NCBI GenBank assembly: GCA_964020155.1
Contig: OZ026555.1
Span: 5,064,795-5,089,794, forward strand
DNA: 25,000 nucleotides
Source: Chondrilla cf. caribensis
Lineage: Eukaryota > Porifera > Demospongiae > Chondrillida > Chondrillidae
Direction: 5' to 3'
The notes beneath the pieces are model-generated. The model worked only from the letters and a program-made list of their open reading frames with translations. It searched no databases and was not told the DNA's origin. Within the stretch, counting starts at the first letter, position 1; every line of letters begins with the position of its first letter. Position numbers and translations under genes: made by a program. Below are positions 11,428 through 22,423 of the stretch, piece by piece.

Positions 11428-14400
11428 TGCGGTGTGTGTGTGTGTGTGTGTGCGTGTGTGCGTGTGTGTGTGTGTGTGTGCATGTGTGAGTGTGTGTGTG
11501 TGTGTGTGCATGTGTGTGTGTGTGTGTGTGAGTGTGCATGTGTGAGTTTGTAAAGACAGATCAACATTAAATTATACCAAAGTACCTGTATATGAAATTT
11601 CACTGTATCATGTATGTTGGATCACACACACACGCATGCACGCACGCACGCACGCACACACAGTGTTTACTTACATAAGAGATAGTCGAGGCATTCACTT
11701 GCTGAGGACTTGTCCACATCTGAAGAATCCTCGAACTCTTCAAAACAGACTCTCAATGGTGTCAGATCGTTGGCTGTCTTCATGAACAGACTGGCTCCAT
11801 TGTGGATGAGGTATCGGAGGATTTCCAGGTTACAGCATGACCCAGCACAGTGTAGGGGAGTCCTGGGGAGATGATGGGGAGATGGTGGGGAGATGATGGG
11901 AAGATGGTGGAGAGATGATGAGGAGATGATGGGGAGATGATGGGGAGATGGTGGGAAGATGATGGGAAGATGGTGGAGAGATGACGAGGAGATGATGGGG
12001 AGATGGTGGGAAGATGATGGGAAGATGGTGGAGAGATGACGAGGAGATGATGGGGAGATGATGGGGAGATGGTGGGAAGATGATGGGAAGATGGTGGAGA
12101 GATGATGAGGAGATGAGATGATGATGATAAGTTGAGATGATGACGAGAAGATGAGAGATGATGAAAAGATTATCAAATGATGAGAAGATTAGAGTAAGAT
12201 GATGGGTAGAAGATGGCTAGCCAGACCCTTAATCCACCACATTACTTATTTGGGAAATTATGGAAATGGAGGGATAGGGGTTAGCTACAACTAACTTTTC
12301 TAATTAACTACAAGGTCAGGGTTGTGTTGGATCATAGCAGACTGAAGTACGAATATTTAAATGAATAATAATATAAAGATCAACTTGTACAAAATCCCAC
12401 TGCAGCAAACAATCATGAGTCAGATGCACACAGGAACACACACACATGTGGAGGAGGAGTGTGCTAGCACGCAAGACTGGTATTAAACCCTTGGCAGAGT
12501 TCACAGGAAGAATGTGGACCTCCAGACAGTGGGGAGACTGTGCTACAGCGAGCACATCAAACTGTGTAGCAACACGAAGTGACTACAATGTGCAAACATG
12601 AAGTTTGCATTGGAACAATTGGGAAATGAACATTGGAAATTAATGTTTAATGGAGGTTGGTCTAGGTGGTAAAGGCTAGAGAAAATGGCAGATGAGGCTC
12701 ACCACCCATCATAGTCCGCTTTGTTGATGTCGAATCCCCGGGATACGATGTATCGCACCATGTCCATGTTCCCAGAACACACAGAATAGTGCAACACAGT
12801 CACACCTTGGTAGCTGACATAGTCCAGACTTCCCAGCTGAACAGAGAGGAGAGTACGGGGACACTTACAGCTGAATATTCAGTGTGCCCGAACAATAGGT
12901 CTGTGGCAGCTATGGGTGTGGCAGTTATGGGTGTGGCAGTTATGGATGTAGTAGCTATGGGTGTAGTAGCTATGGGTGTAGCAGCTATGGGTGTAGTAGC
13001 TATGGGTGTAGTAGCTATGGGTGTAGTAGCTATGGGTGTAGCAGCTATGGGTGTAGTAGATATGGGTGTGGTATGTCGTGGAGGACTAAGCACAAGGTGA
13101 CCCTGGTTTATAATTCTTTGTGGAGGAGTGAAACATGTAGGACACAAGTCATGTCTGGGAGTGCCAATAGAATGTAATCAAGACATATTGGGCTACAGAC
13201 CGGGATAAATAAGTATGTTATCTGTTCATCAAGAGCACAGACGTGTGCTGGAGCAATGTGACCAACTTCACTACAGAATGAGCTCCACTCAGGATCTTTA
13301 CAATCCGACAAGCACTTGGAACTGGATGGTGTGTGGGTGATAAGGACCATGGAGAGTGGTAGGTTAATTAAAATAGTATCCAATGACAGCTGGAGCCTGA
13401 CAGCAGGGGAGAACAGTGACCCCGCTCACACCAACCCACTCACACCAACCCACTCACACCAAACCCGCTCACACCAACCCGCTCACACCAACCCGCTCAC
13501 ACCAACCCCCTCACACCAACCCGCTCACACCAACCCACTCACACCAACCCGCTCACACCAACCCGCTCACACCAACCCGCTCACACCAACCCGCTCACAC
13601 CAACCCGCTCACACCAACCCGCTCACACCAACCCGCTCACACCAACCCGCTCACACCAACCCACTAACACCAACCCCACCCAACCTTTCTGCTTGTTTCC
13701 ACGAACAGCTGGTATTCCCCTTCGATTGCTGCACTGAACAAAATGGCTACTTGATCGAACCTGATCCTTCTCCCAATACTGGGCACTTCCTCGTCTTCCG
13801 GTATAGAAACAGCCGATTTTCTTCTCTTTAGTATTCCCTTGAAGCTCTTCTGAGCTTCGTCAGAGGAAGTGGATAGGTTGGAGGGCATTCTTGTGTGCTC
13901 GATCTCTGGACTGACAATGTCACCTTCCTCTTCTCTTTGAACTGGAGAAGAGGGAAAAGACCATAATCACACGCTGCAATGGGCTAACTTGTCAGGATAT
14001 GATGGGAAATTCCCTACAAGACTTTACTAGTTTCCATCAAAAGGTTCCACTCATTGAATTACCCCAAATAGTGGATGCTGGACATTTCCTGAACAAGTAC
14101 ACCGCCTTCAAACAACTCACCCTTTCCCTGATGGAAGGTTATCTGAATTTTTGTCTTTTTCACTTTGGAGTGGAGACCTCCATTAGTATCATCATTTCCC
14201 TGGTCACTCCCACTATGTTCTTCCTCATAGTCCAATTTCTGTGGAAGTGGCATTGGACTGACTTTAAGAACAATGTCTGAGTCTATACTAGCTCTTCTCT
14301 TGGACTCCACCAACTTCAGTACAAGACCTTCTTCGCTGTTTCTTCTGCTCAAGGCAGCCAACTCTGCTCTGCGCTTGCTGGACAAAGGAGTCCTGCGTAG

Positions 14401-16111
14401 TGAACCATGTACAGAATAGTTAGGGGAGGTCCCCTCCAGCACCACAGAGGCAGACTGCGTCCTCGCCCACAGTGGAGGGGTGTGGTACCCCAGGTTGTGC
14501 TTCCCCTCAAGGCTCTCGCTCAGATAGCTCCCATCATCACATATGCTAGCTCTCATTGAGCTCTTTGTGGTGCCTTCCGTACTGAGGAAGTTATCTTTTT
14601 GTGGCGGTGTTGTCTTCTTCTCTTTTCTCTCTTTCTTGACCAGTTCGAGCTCTGCTATTTGCAACTCGAGCTCCAACACTTCCTCCAATTTCTTGCTTAA
14701 CAAGGCCTTCTGCTCTGCCATCTTGTCTCTCTGCATATTGTTCAGTTCATTTTTAGCCTACAGCCAACGAGAAACAGCATTTTCATCACAACTGGATTCT
14801 GCTGTGAACGTTTTACTGGGTTAGGCATTCCTTAGTCCAGGTTGTCTGCTACAAACCAACACCAGTGATGTTACTAAATAATCAATGGTTAATGTTGGAG
14901 AACACATTCAATTCACACACTGCATCTCACAGTACACACAGAATGCATTGTCGTGTCCCTTAGTGTGTACACAGCTACTGACTACACTCCCAGAGGGTAA
15001 CACACCAAACACAAACCACATAAGCTGTTACAGGTTGATAAGATGACTGTAAAGTCCAACTTTATGTGAAGGAATGTGTCCCAATGAAGTGACCCTCCAG
15101 ATAACAGACAGGAACACACTTGATTATACAAACAGTGGTACCGAATAGGTCACGTATTCCTACTGTAGCATCTCACTTCTGCCTCCTTCTTCATAAACTG
15201 TGCTCTTTCTCTCAGTCTCTCTATTTCCTCTTCTTTATTCAGTTCCTCATTTTTTCTCTCCAAATCCTATTATGAAATTGTAGGAAACACATTTATAGCA
15301 ACAAATCCCAACACATGGAAGGCACCGATGAACCGTGTCGACTTACTTCATTCACTGTCCTCAACTGGCCTTCAACACTTGTTAATTTATGTTGTAGTCT
15401 CAAAAGCTCTTCAACTAAAGACAAAACACACAACAATCCATATTCAGAATCACGGCAAACTGACAATGGTGTCCCCGTGTATGCATGTGTGCAAAATATA
15501 TTTATGTGTGGACGTGTGTATGCATGCATGTTTTGGTATAGGTATTATATAAATACATGCATGCATGTATTTATATAATATACATTGCGTGTGCAAGTGT
15601 GTATATATGTGTCTTTGAGGAAATTAACTAAACACAAAAACTTATCTGGGTCTATTCAATGCTTACTCTGCTTAAATTCTTTGAGGTCGTGTCTGTAATC
15701 TCTAATTCTCTGCAACTCTCTCTTCACCGATCCTTGCGGTCTAACTTTTCTCCTTGGCTTCCTTCTCTTCCGGGGCTTGGCTTGCTTTCTTGGACGCAGT
15801 ACGAACTGAACTTGCGATATATATTGTCCCCACTTATACAGCAAGTAGGAGGGGCTCTCTCTCCAGGAGACACACCTCTCCAACCCATTCCAAGACTCCA
15901 GTATCATCCAATCATTCTTGTCCACCTCACACAAGAATACATCGTTATTACTGTCCTCTGTAGTGCTCGCGGGGAGAAGAGACAATGCGGTCTCTAACAC
16001 ATCTGCGAACGTCGTCGTCTTCCTGGGGATTGGGACGTTCAGTGCGCTCCTCTGTGGGCTACGAGCCGTGGGGCAGTAGAGGAGTTTTATCGTCTTCGTC
16101 GAGGCCGACAT
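10478..16111 (-). CDS. ASPP-family protein (p53-binding protein 2 / iASPP relative), nine exons, complete
   Basis: Exons on minus: 16111-15667, 15414-15347, 15266-15177, 14757-14121, 13941-13685, 12836-12703, 11862-11675, 11356-11115 and 10510-10478. Lengths sum to 2094 nt, 697 aa plus TAA, with every phase matching. The layout matches ASPP proteins: an N-terminal ubiquitin/RA-like region (1-105), a very basic stretch (about 108-130), coiled coil (150-225), a disordered Ser-rich linker, then ankyrin repeats from about 476 and a C-terminal SH3. Diagnostic pieces are the PP1-docking RIRF at 472-475, GWTPLHCA-type ankyrin sequence (DGW/TPLHCAG across a junction), the SH3 start NNGVVYALFEYDP, and WW in the SH3 followed by LVPCTLLG. 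The last exon adds only ten residues, as in the short tail of known ASPPs. Family members bind p53-type factors and protein phosphatase 1 and act at junctions or in the nucleus. It is shorter than human ASPP2 (about 1100 aa), mainly in the linker. Confidence 0.95.
10634..10752. repeat. (CA)n microsatellite, last intron of ASPP gene
   Basis: Near-pure CA run with a few interruptions toward the right. It is (GT)n in the ASPP sense direction. Confidence 0.95.
10803..11075. repeat. 15-16-bp minisatellite, last intron of ASPP gene
   Basis: About 17 copies of GTGTCATGYAGGGGY with CCTGAAGG variants. It begins about 40 bp from the donor of the SH3 exon. Protein-like repeats in both strands here are artefacts. 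Confidence 0.9.
11358..11548. repeat. (GT)n microsatellite ending at the SH3-exon acceptor
   Basis: Long GT tract with GC and CAT interruptions. On the ASPP sense strand it is (CA)n, and its final CACAG forms the acceptor of the SH3 exon starting at 11356. A (GCAC)n run follows at 11624-11662. Confidence 0.95.
11863..12170. repeat. Purine-rich GATGGGGAGATG minisatellite, ASPP intron
   Basis: About 300 bp composed almost only of GATGRKGAGATGG-type units, with higher-order duplication of a block of about 60 bp. On the ASPP sense strand it is a continuous C/T-rich tract that runs directly into the acceptor CCCCAG of the third ankyrin-region exon (start 11862). Confidence 0.9.
12900..13076. repeat. 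15-bp minisatellite, ASPP intron
   Basis: About eleven copies of TATGGGTGTRGYAGC, starting about 65 bp upstream (ASPP sense) of the acceptor of the exon 12836-12703. Confidence 0.9.
13425..13683. repeat. 14-bp minisatellite directly after an ASPP donor
   Basis: About 17-18 copies of CTCACACCAACCCG. The array abuts the donor GTTGGG at 13684-13679 of the exon carrying the PP1 motifs. Like the 14-bp array at 7262, it keeps several frames open. Confidence 0.9.
15543..15580. repeat. Perfect 38-bp palindrome in ASPP intron 1
   Basis: The segment equals its own reverse complement over all 38 positions, with no spacer. Its centre is ATGCATGCAT and its arms are AT-rich (TATTATATAAATAC outward). It could extrude as a cruciform. 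Confidence 0.95.
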
Positions 16112-16429
16112 CGTACCCGGGCTAGGACCGGAGACGTAGAAATGAAAGTTTTTACACAGAAAACTGAATCTAAAAGAGCTGCGAATCCATACAAGAGATA
16201 GAACCCCGCGAAATACCGAGACCCTTACACGTACACACAGTGCAGACTGCCTGGTGGAGGGGCTGGTACACTGAAGAGTCGGAAGACAAGCGGCCTCACG
16301 TATCCCCTCTAGTCTGAAAAAGAGGACGCGAGGTAGCGATCAATCCAATCCGTATCGTCCCGTCACTGGACAAACCGCATCAAGGTCCCTCCGAGCACGC
16401 CCGATCGCAACATTATTATACCAGTAGCG

Positions 16430-16537
16430 ATTGCGCAATCCTCCGGCCATGTAGGTATCCTTATTGCGCAATCCTCTGGCCATGTAGGCATCCTTATTGC
16501 GCAATCGCTACAACTTTCACCATACATGTTGCGCAAT
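16430..16537. promoter_or_regulatory. Four regularly spaced C/EBP-type palindromes upstream of ASPP
   Basis: The exact palindrome ATTGCGCAAT occurs at 16430-16439, 16463-16472 and 16496-16505, and GTTGCGCAAT at 16528-16537. The starts are 33, 33 and 32 bp apart, about three helical turns. The first two units share flanks CTCYGGCCATGTAGGYATCC, so the cluster arose partly by tandem duplication. The sequence equals the C/EBP (bZIP) consensus. It lies 320-430 bp upstream of the ASPP ATG and downstream of the POLR2K stop. Confidence 0.6.
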
Positions 16538-16669
16538 AACTTCCCGGTCACCAGCACTCCTTCTCCGTAGTCCCTGCACGTGGGATGAATATAATTAAAT
16601 TGTCAATAAAAACAGTCCTTGCAGTTTGAGGTAGGTTGTCATAGCGATCATGACCAGCTGCCATGGAGA

Positions 16670-17746
16670 TCATCTTGCATCAAATACAACAACTGGCGGA
16701 GAGTGAAGGATGGTACTTCGGAAATACAAAGTGCATTGGAAAGAACTTACTCAACCCCAACAGAGATACTCTATACCCTGGAACCTCTTTATAAAGGACA
16801 CATTGGGTCCTGTCATTTGGTCCACTGTAGAGAGGTTGTCCACTGTTCAGAAGTAATAATTGTATCAACACTATAGGAGAGTATATTTTTGGTTCCTCGG
16901 AAAGTGTCTTTCGTAGGGAGGTAATTTCTATGGTGTCCTTTATTGGGAGTGTCCTATAATAGAGGTTCCACTGTACTACGTAATCGTAGTATAGAGTGTC
17001 TTAACCCCACCTCTTGTTCACATAACAGTGTTATCTAACCATGTACCATTCCTTATGAGGTTGAATTGGTTTACTCAAAATGATAAACTTTGTGAGGTAC
17101 AAATCCAAACAACCTGGTAACCTGAGCAGGTGGGTCACTTTCTCTAATCGTGACCATTAAACCACCAAATAATGCTTCAAAGGATACTTCTTTTAGTTCT
17201 CTTCTTGTACAGAATCCTGTAGCCACAATCTCTGCAACGAATGGGATCACGAGGTCTAATCTCATTCTCTGTATGACACTCTGGAAAGGGGGAACAAACA
17301 CCACATAGAATTTGGCTATTAAAACCGAAGTATTCTGAATTTCACGAGCCATTGAAACATTCAAGATAGCAACTCAGTCCAGACTGTGCTACAGTCATAG
17401 CAGCATCTCATGCCAGCTCATACAATCAATCAATCAATCAATCAATCAATAATTATTTGAGTGCACCACATCCGAAGGTGCTAGGACATACCATTGGTCC
17501 TATGTAGCACTATACATCAATACACAACAACAGAATTAACTATGGAGTATCTAGTACACTAGTCCATCACAATTACAAAATACTGAGTTACACACCAAAT
17601 CTGGCTATACAATGCACACCAGTGACACGTAATATAATCCCTAAAATACCTCCACATATGTATATAATGGGTGTTTTGGACGGCTGTTGCTGCTGCTGAG
17701 GTGTCTGAGACGAGGAACCAGGAATAGGAGTTTGACCGTCAGCCAT
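16670..17746 (-). CDS. POLR2K: RNA polymerase I/II/III shared subunit RPB12 (RPABC4), three exons, complete
   Basis: Exons on minus: 17746-17650, 17280-17188 and 16692-16670, all joined in phase 1, giving 70 aa. After a Ser/Gln-rich leader with five glutamines, the conserved core reads across junctions as [37 protein letters not shown] and then I/VVFDAR stop. The four zinc ligands are the CxxC of CGEC and the CxxC of CRDC. This subunit is a zinc ribbon shared by the three nuclear RNA polymerases and is needed for assembly. The final exon is 23 nt and encodes only the split Ile and the VVFDAR ending; its acceptor is CGCCAG and the preceding donor is a weak GTATCC. Without it the reading frame would end in SIL. 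An in-frame ATG at 17800 would add 18 residues; the start at 17746 has the better context (AAAATGG). Confidence 0.95.
16776..16973. mobile_element. MITE copy 1, pogo/mariner-like ends, in POLR2K intron 2
   Basis: About 198 bp with terminal inverted repeats: left CCCTGGAACCTCTTTATAAA and right end the complement of CAGTGGAACCTCTATTATAG, flanked by TA at 16774-16775 and 16974-16975. It has no coding capacity. An internal block around 16905-16930 is shared, in opposite orientation, with the copy at 18688. CAGTGGAACC ends with TA duplication are typical of pogo/Tc1-mariner-derived elements. Confidence 0.8.
17423..17452. repeat. (CAAT)n microsatellite
   Basis: Seven tetranucleotide units within POLR2K intron 1. 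The rest of that intron (17281-17649) shows nothing else recognisable. Confidence 0.9.
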
Positions 17747-18038
17747 TTTAGTTGTAATTTCTGATCTGAAAATTCGATAACTCCACTTCCAAATTTTCAT
17801 TTAGAAATGGAAACTATCCCAACGCAATGTTGCTATGGGGACGCAAGAGCGTTAAAATTTGATGTTGATATTTCGCTCGGTATTGACGCCTCTTGTATTG
17901 AATTCGTATTTCAAATTCGCTGAAGCGGTCTGATCATTGACTCTCTGATCATTCTCTGAGCTGACCTTAGCATCGCCAGTAGCCGAGCAATTCATCTGCA
18001 AGTGTTCGTCATTTCGTTCGGAGTTATCGTCCATTGCT
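17747..18038. promoter_or_regulatory. Divergent promoter between POLR2K and the ankyrin gene, with X-box-like site
   Basis: Only 292 bp separate the two ATGs, so both promoters and 5' UTRs must fit here. GTTGCTATGGGGAC at 17829-17842 matches the RFX X-box consensus GTHNYYATRRNAAC at all but one constrained position and sits 197 bp upstream of the ankyrin gene ATG. No TATA box is evident. Confidence 0.55.
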
Positions 18039-20074
18039 ATGCCCAAGTTGCTGAAGGCTTTCGGTCGTGGGAAAAAGAAATCTGAAGACTCAACAAGCGT
18101 CGCTTCTGGCACATCCAATGCAAGTAAACGAAGCTTTAGAAGTTTTAGAAGCTCAAAGAGCAAGCAGAGCCAAAGTTTCGTCGAAGAAAACCGCACTGGT
18201 CTGCAGATATGCGGATATGTCGTCCTCAAAGAAGCCAGTCTTCCCAAGCTGCACAAGCACGCCTGGAAGGGCAACCTGACCAAAGTGAAAGAGGACGTGA
18301 AGAAGAGGTCGATAGAACTCCAAGGAGTAGACAACAAGGGACGGTGAGTGTCACTATTGGGTTGGATTGAATTTGCTCCATCCACATTCGCCAAAGGGGT
18401 TGCACTAAGGTACATCTGGTGCTATAAACGTGTGAAGGTGTTCTCTCCTCAGAAGGTAAAGATTGGGGTTGGTGTACTAACTCAATGAATGCACACAACA
18501 CAACACATGAATGGTTGATTTTATGGTGTCAGTTAGTTTGGACTACAGATCCATCCAGCCATGAACGTGGTATGCATGACATCTGACCCCCTGACCCTCA
18601 GAAAAGTCATTTGTGTGGTCATGAGATAGGATGCCAGGTTGTACACAACTCCGTTAGTCATCAATACATATGTGGTTTGTGTATTTACAGTGGGACTCCG
18701 GAGGTCACCATGGAAATTACCTCCCTACAGAGGACACTTTCTAAGGACTTTTTCATAGTGATGATACAATTCCACCTTTGAAAAATGGACAACTGCTCTT
18801 CAGTGGACAAATCAACTATACCTGCTATGTCCTTGAAGGGGGGTGGGGTCCACTGTAGTCCGAATCTTTCTACTGTTTTGCGAGTTCAGCTATCATATAC
18901 CTGTCTTCTCATGCTGATGCAGGACTGCCCTCCATCTTGCCGCCTCCATGGGTCACAATGAGGTTGTTCAGTATTTGGTGTCGGCGGGAGCAAAGATTGA
19001 GGCAAAGGATGTTCATATGAGGACGCCTCTCCTCAAAGCTGCCGATACCGGCCACCTGGAATGCCTCAAGACTCTGCTCACCCAAGGTGCCGACCCAGAT
19101 GCCAAAGATATCTCAGGACTGACATCGTTGCATGTGTCCGTCCATCGGAGAGAGATCGAGATGGTGAAGGAATTGATCCGTGTTGAGACAACCTTGGATG
19201 TCCACAATAATGTGGGTGCTCTATGTATGCACACACGACAGTCCTTTTTAGTTGTACAATATGTTTGTCTGCCTGTGTAAAACTGTCCAAATGTACAATG
19301 TCTATGTACATACTGTACAAACATATATTAATCTCTTTCATCTGTACACCTTACTTGTATATGTATGTACGTATATCGTACACAGGGAAGTCATTAATAT
19401 CATATACGTACTATGTTTGCAGAATGGGTCTTATCCCATACATTTGGCTGCCCTGCAAGGGAACAGTGATATGGTGAGAGTGCTGGCTAGCAGAGGTGCT
19501 GACCTCAATCCTACAGACAACGAAGGAAAGTGAGTCTTCCTCTGGAATAGATGCCACTTGAGTGTATCCTTGTGCATACTGCAGGATTCCATCTACGTTT
19601 GTACTATGTGTGTATTTGATTGTAATCTACGTACGTATATGAGTGATGTTTGTACCTTCCTGCCTATGTACGTACGTACGTTTCATTTTGAACCTCTCTT
19701 TGAGATCATTGTCAATCTCCAATGTCAACATTTCATTGTATTGTTGTAAAGTTCCACTGCTTATAGATGCAGCTATCCTGCTTGACTAATAGTAATACAT
19801 ACCTGCACCTATGAACACCTCCATGCATGCATTCGTATGTATACATACGTACGTATGTATGTATGTATGTACATATGCTATGTATATCAATGCATAGTGT
19901 GTACAGTTCCCTGTACTCTGTGTACCGTTAGAACCCCCCTGATCCTGGCAGCTCAGAACGGCCACACTAATGTGGTGAAGGCCATGTTGGAGCTGAATGC
20001 TGCGCCGAACATGAAAGCCCAGGGGATGACCGCCCTGGAGTATGCCACCAGGAACGGACATCAGGAGTATGTGT

Positions 20075-20107
<33 letters not shown>

Positions 20108-22370
20108 AGTGTGAATGAATGAGTGTGAATGAGTGAGTGTGTGTGTGTGTGCATGTGTGCGCGTGTGTGTGTGAGTGTGAATGAGTGAGTGTGTGCGCGT
20201 GTGCGTGTGTGTGTGTATGTGTGTGTGTGTGAGAGAGAGAGAGCGAGTGTGTTTATCATGTTCATAGAGTGTTCGATGAAAGAGAGTTGCTACCCTCTGC
20301 AGGTGTGTGAAGGTTCTACAAGACAATAAGAAGAAACAAAATCCCTTCACCATTGGGGGATTATCACAGAACTCGAATTTAACTGAATCATTTGGATATG
20401 GGGGTGTGGCTTACGAGACGGGTAGGTAAATATGTACATACGTATGTACCTTCACACATGCATACACTGTACACAACACTGTTGTTAGTTACTGCATCCC
20501 GTTGTACAGCTGTGTATGGAGGGGGCGATCTGGAGGAGGAATCACTGAGCAAGTGAGTCTGGGTCCCTGTCATACTGTATTGTTCATGTGTTGGTGTGGG
20601 TGTGGGCGTGGGCGTGTTGTTGAACTTATAATTGATGAATTTTGATGACAAAGGGTTAAAGTCACCTTATCTTCAACTTCTATCACACACATACATTTAC
20701 GTACATGTACTGCACACATGCACATACATGTACACACATACATATATTATTATAAGTACAATTGTTGAAGTGTGTGTAATTTGTATTGCAGAGCTAGTAG
20801 TGGCAGCCGTGATGATTGGGAGGGTTCGGAAGAGGAGGACAGCTCGCCTGTTGCTGATAACAAGATCAACCTGTCTGGTGCCATGAAGAGACCCTCTCTC
20901 TCCCAAACCACTCACAAGGAGGCAGTCTCTCTGAAGACAGCAGTGTCCTCCACGACACGTCCCCCCATGGCTGACCAGCTTGGTGTTGACCTGACCCCAG
21001 GCTATGAATCCCCCAGTGGAGACGAGGGAGAACAAGACCACTCAGCTTTGAGTGGCGGGGAGAGAGTACAACCCCAGCTGACACCCTCCTCAACCCAACT
21101 GCCTCCCACAGCAATCCAGAAATGCCCTTCAATGACGGATCCTCCCCCACTTCGTCCTATCACCCCCTCAATAAGTACCCCTCAGCACCCCGCTCCCCAG
21201 GGTCAGAGTACCAAACACGTTGACAGTGACTTTGATACGGACACAGACGAGGAGGTCCAACCAGAAGGCGGAGTGGTCTCCACACCTCCCAAGGAGCAGG
21301 ACAAATTCGGTGCTTCCCTTCTTGTTGGAGCTGGTATCAGCAGCCGCAGACAGCCCCATCACTTGTCCCCTCCACCCAAGCAGCTCCCTCCGGTAATCAC
21401 AGGGACTACAGATGGCGGAGACCGCAGAGGTGGTCTCCAGGACAGCATCCTCCCCCCCAGAGCAGAGGACAACGGTAAACCCGATGACAATTCTGATTTT
21501 GATTCCACAGATGACGAACAGGGAGACTTGCAGGTGAATGGGCAGAATGCACAAAAATACTTCCAACGTGACAGCGAGGAAAGTGAAGTGGAGGAGACCG
21601 GAAAGACCCCTACACAGCCCCTCGCACCCACAACAAACACACCTGCACAGCCCCTCCCACCCACAACAAACACACCTGCACAGCCCCTCCCACCCACAAC
21701 AAACATACCTGCACAGCCCCTCCCGCCTGCATCAAAGAAACAAGATCTTGTGACTGAACTGTTTGGAGTGACTCCTGGAGGAGTGGAAGACACTGACAGC
21801 AACTTTGACTCGGACTCCAACCTCGACCTGCCTGATGGGGAGGGCTACATCCCTTCAATGACACAAGTTGACAGTGAACCCAAACGAGGTTCTTCCTCTG
21901 TTGTTTTAACTCGTGGGTCTCTGGACAAGTCTCCCATCCATTCAACAAAGGAAAAGATGCTCTCACCAGATCAGCAGCTAACTTCTCCTACCGACATTCT
22001 CTCTCCATCTTCACAAGCCCAAACTGTCTCTGTCACTTCTCTAACAACGGCACCCATCACCCCTCTCACAACAGCACCCATCACCCCTTTGACAACAGCA
22101 CCCATCACCCCCCTCACAACAGCACCCATCACCCCTTTGACAACAGCACCCATCACTCCCCTCACAACAGCACCAAACATGACCCCTTTCAACATGATGG
22201 GAACACCAGATGAGCACATCACTGTTAAAAGCTCAAAGAGTTTGGATGAAGTCCCTCCCATGAAACCTCTGGATGCCTCACACATTGCAGTTGTAAAGGA
22301 GAAGGTGGATAGCAAGGAGGAGAGTGAGGTTGGGTCCGATTGGGACAGTGAGAATGATGAGGAAGGTGTG

Positions 22371-22423
<53 letters not shown>

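Noticed and set aside
14059..14120. Continuation of ASPP exon 4 past 14121
   Set aside because: A consensus donor GTGAGT at 14120-14115 in phase 1 joins exactly to the exon at 13941, which carries the PP1 motifs and the conserved start of the ankyrin region.
17852..18501. Minus-strand open frames overlapping the first exon of the ankyrin gene
   Set aside because: They are shadows of the plus-strand coding exon, whose product joins in frame to ankyrin repeats, and they have no recognisable domain.
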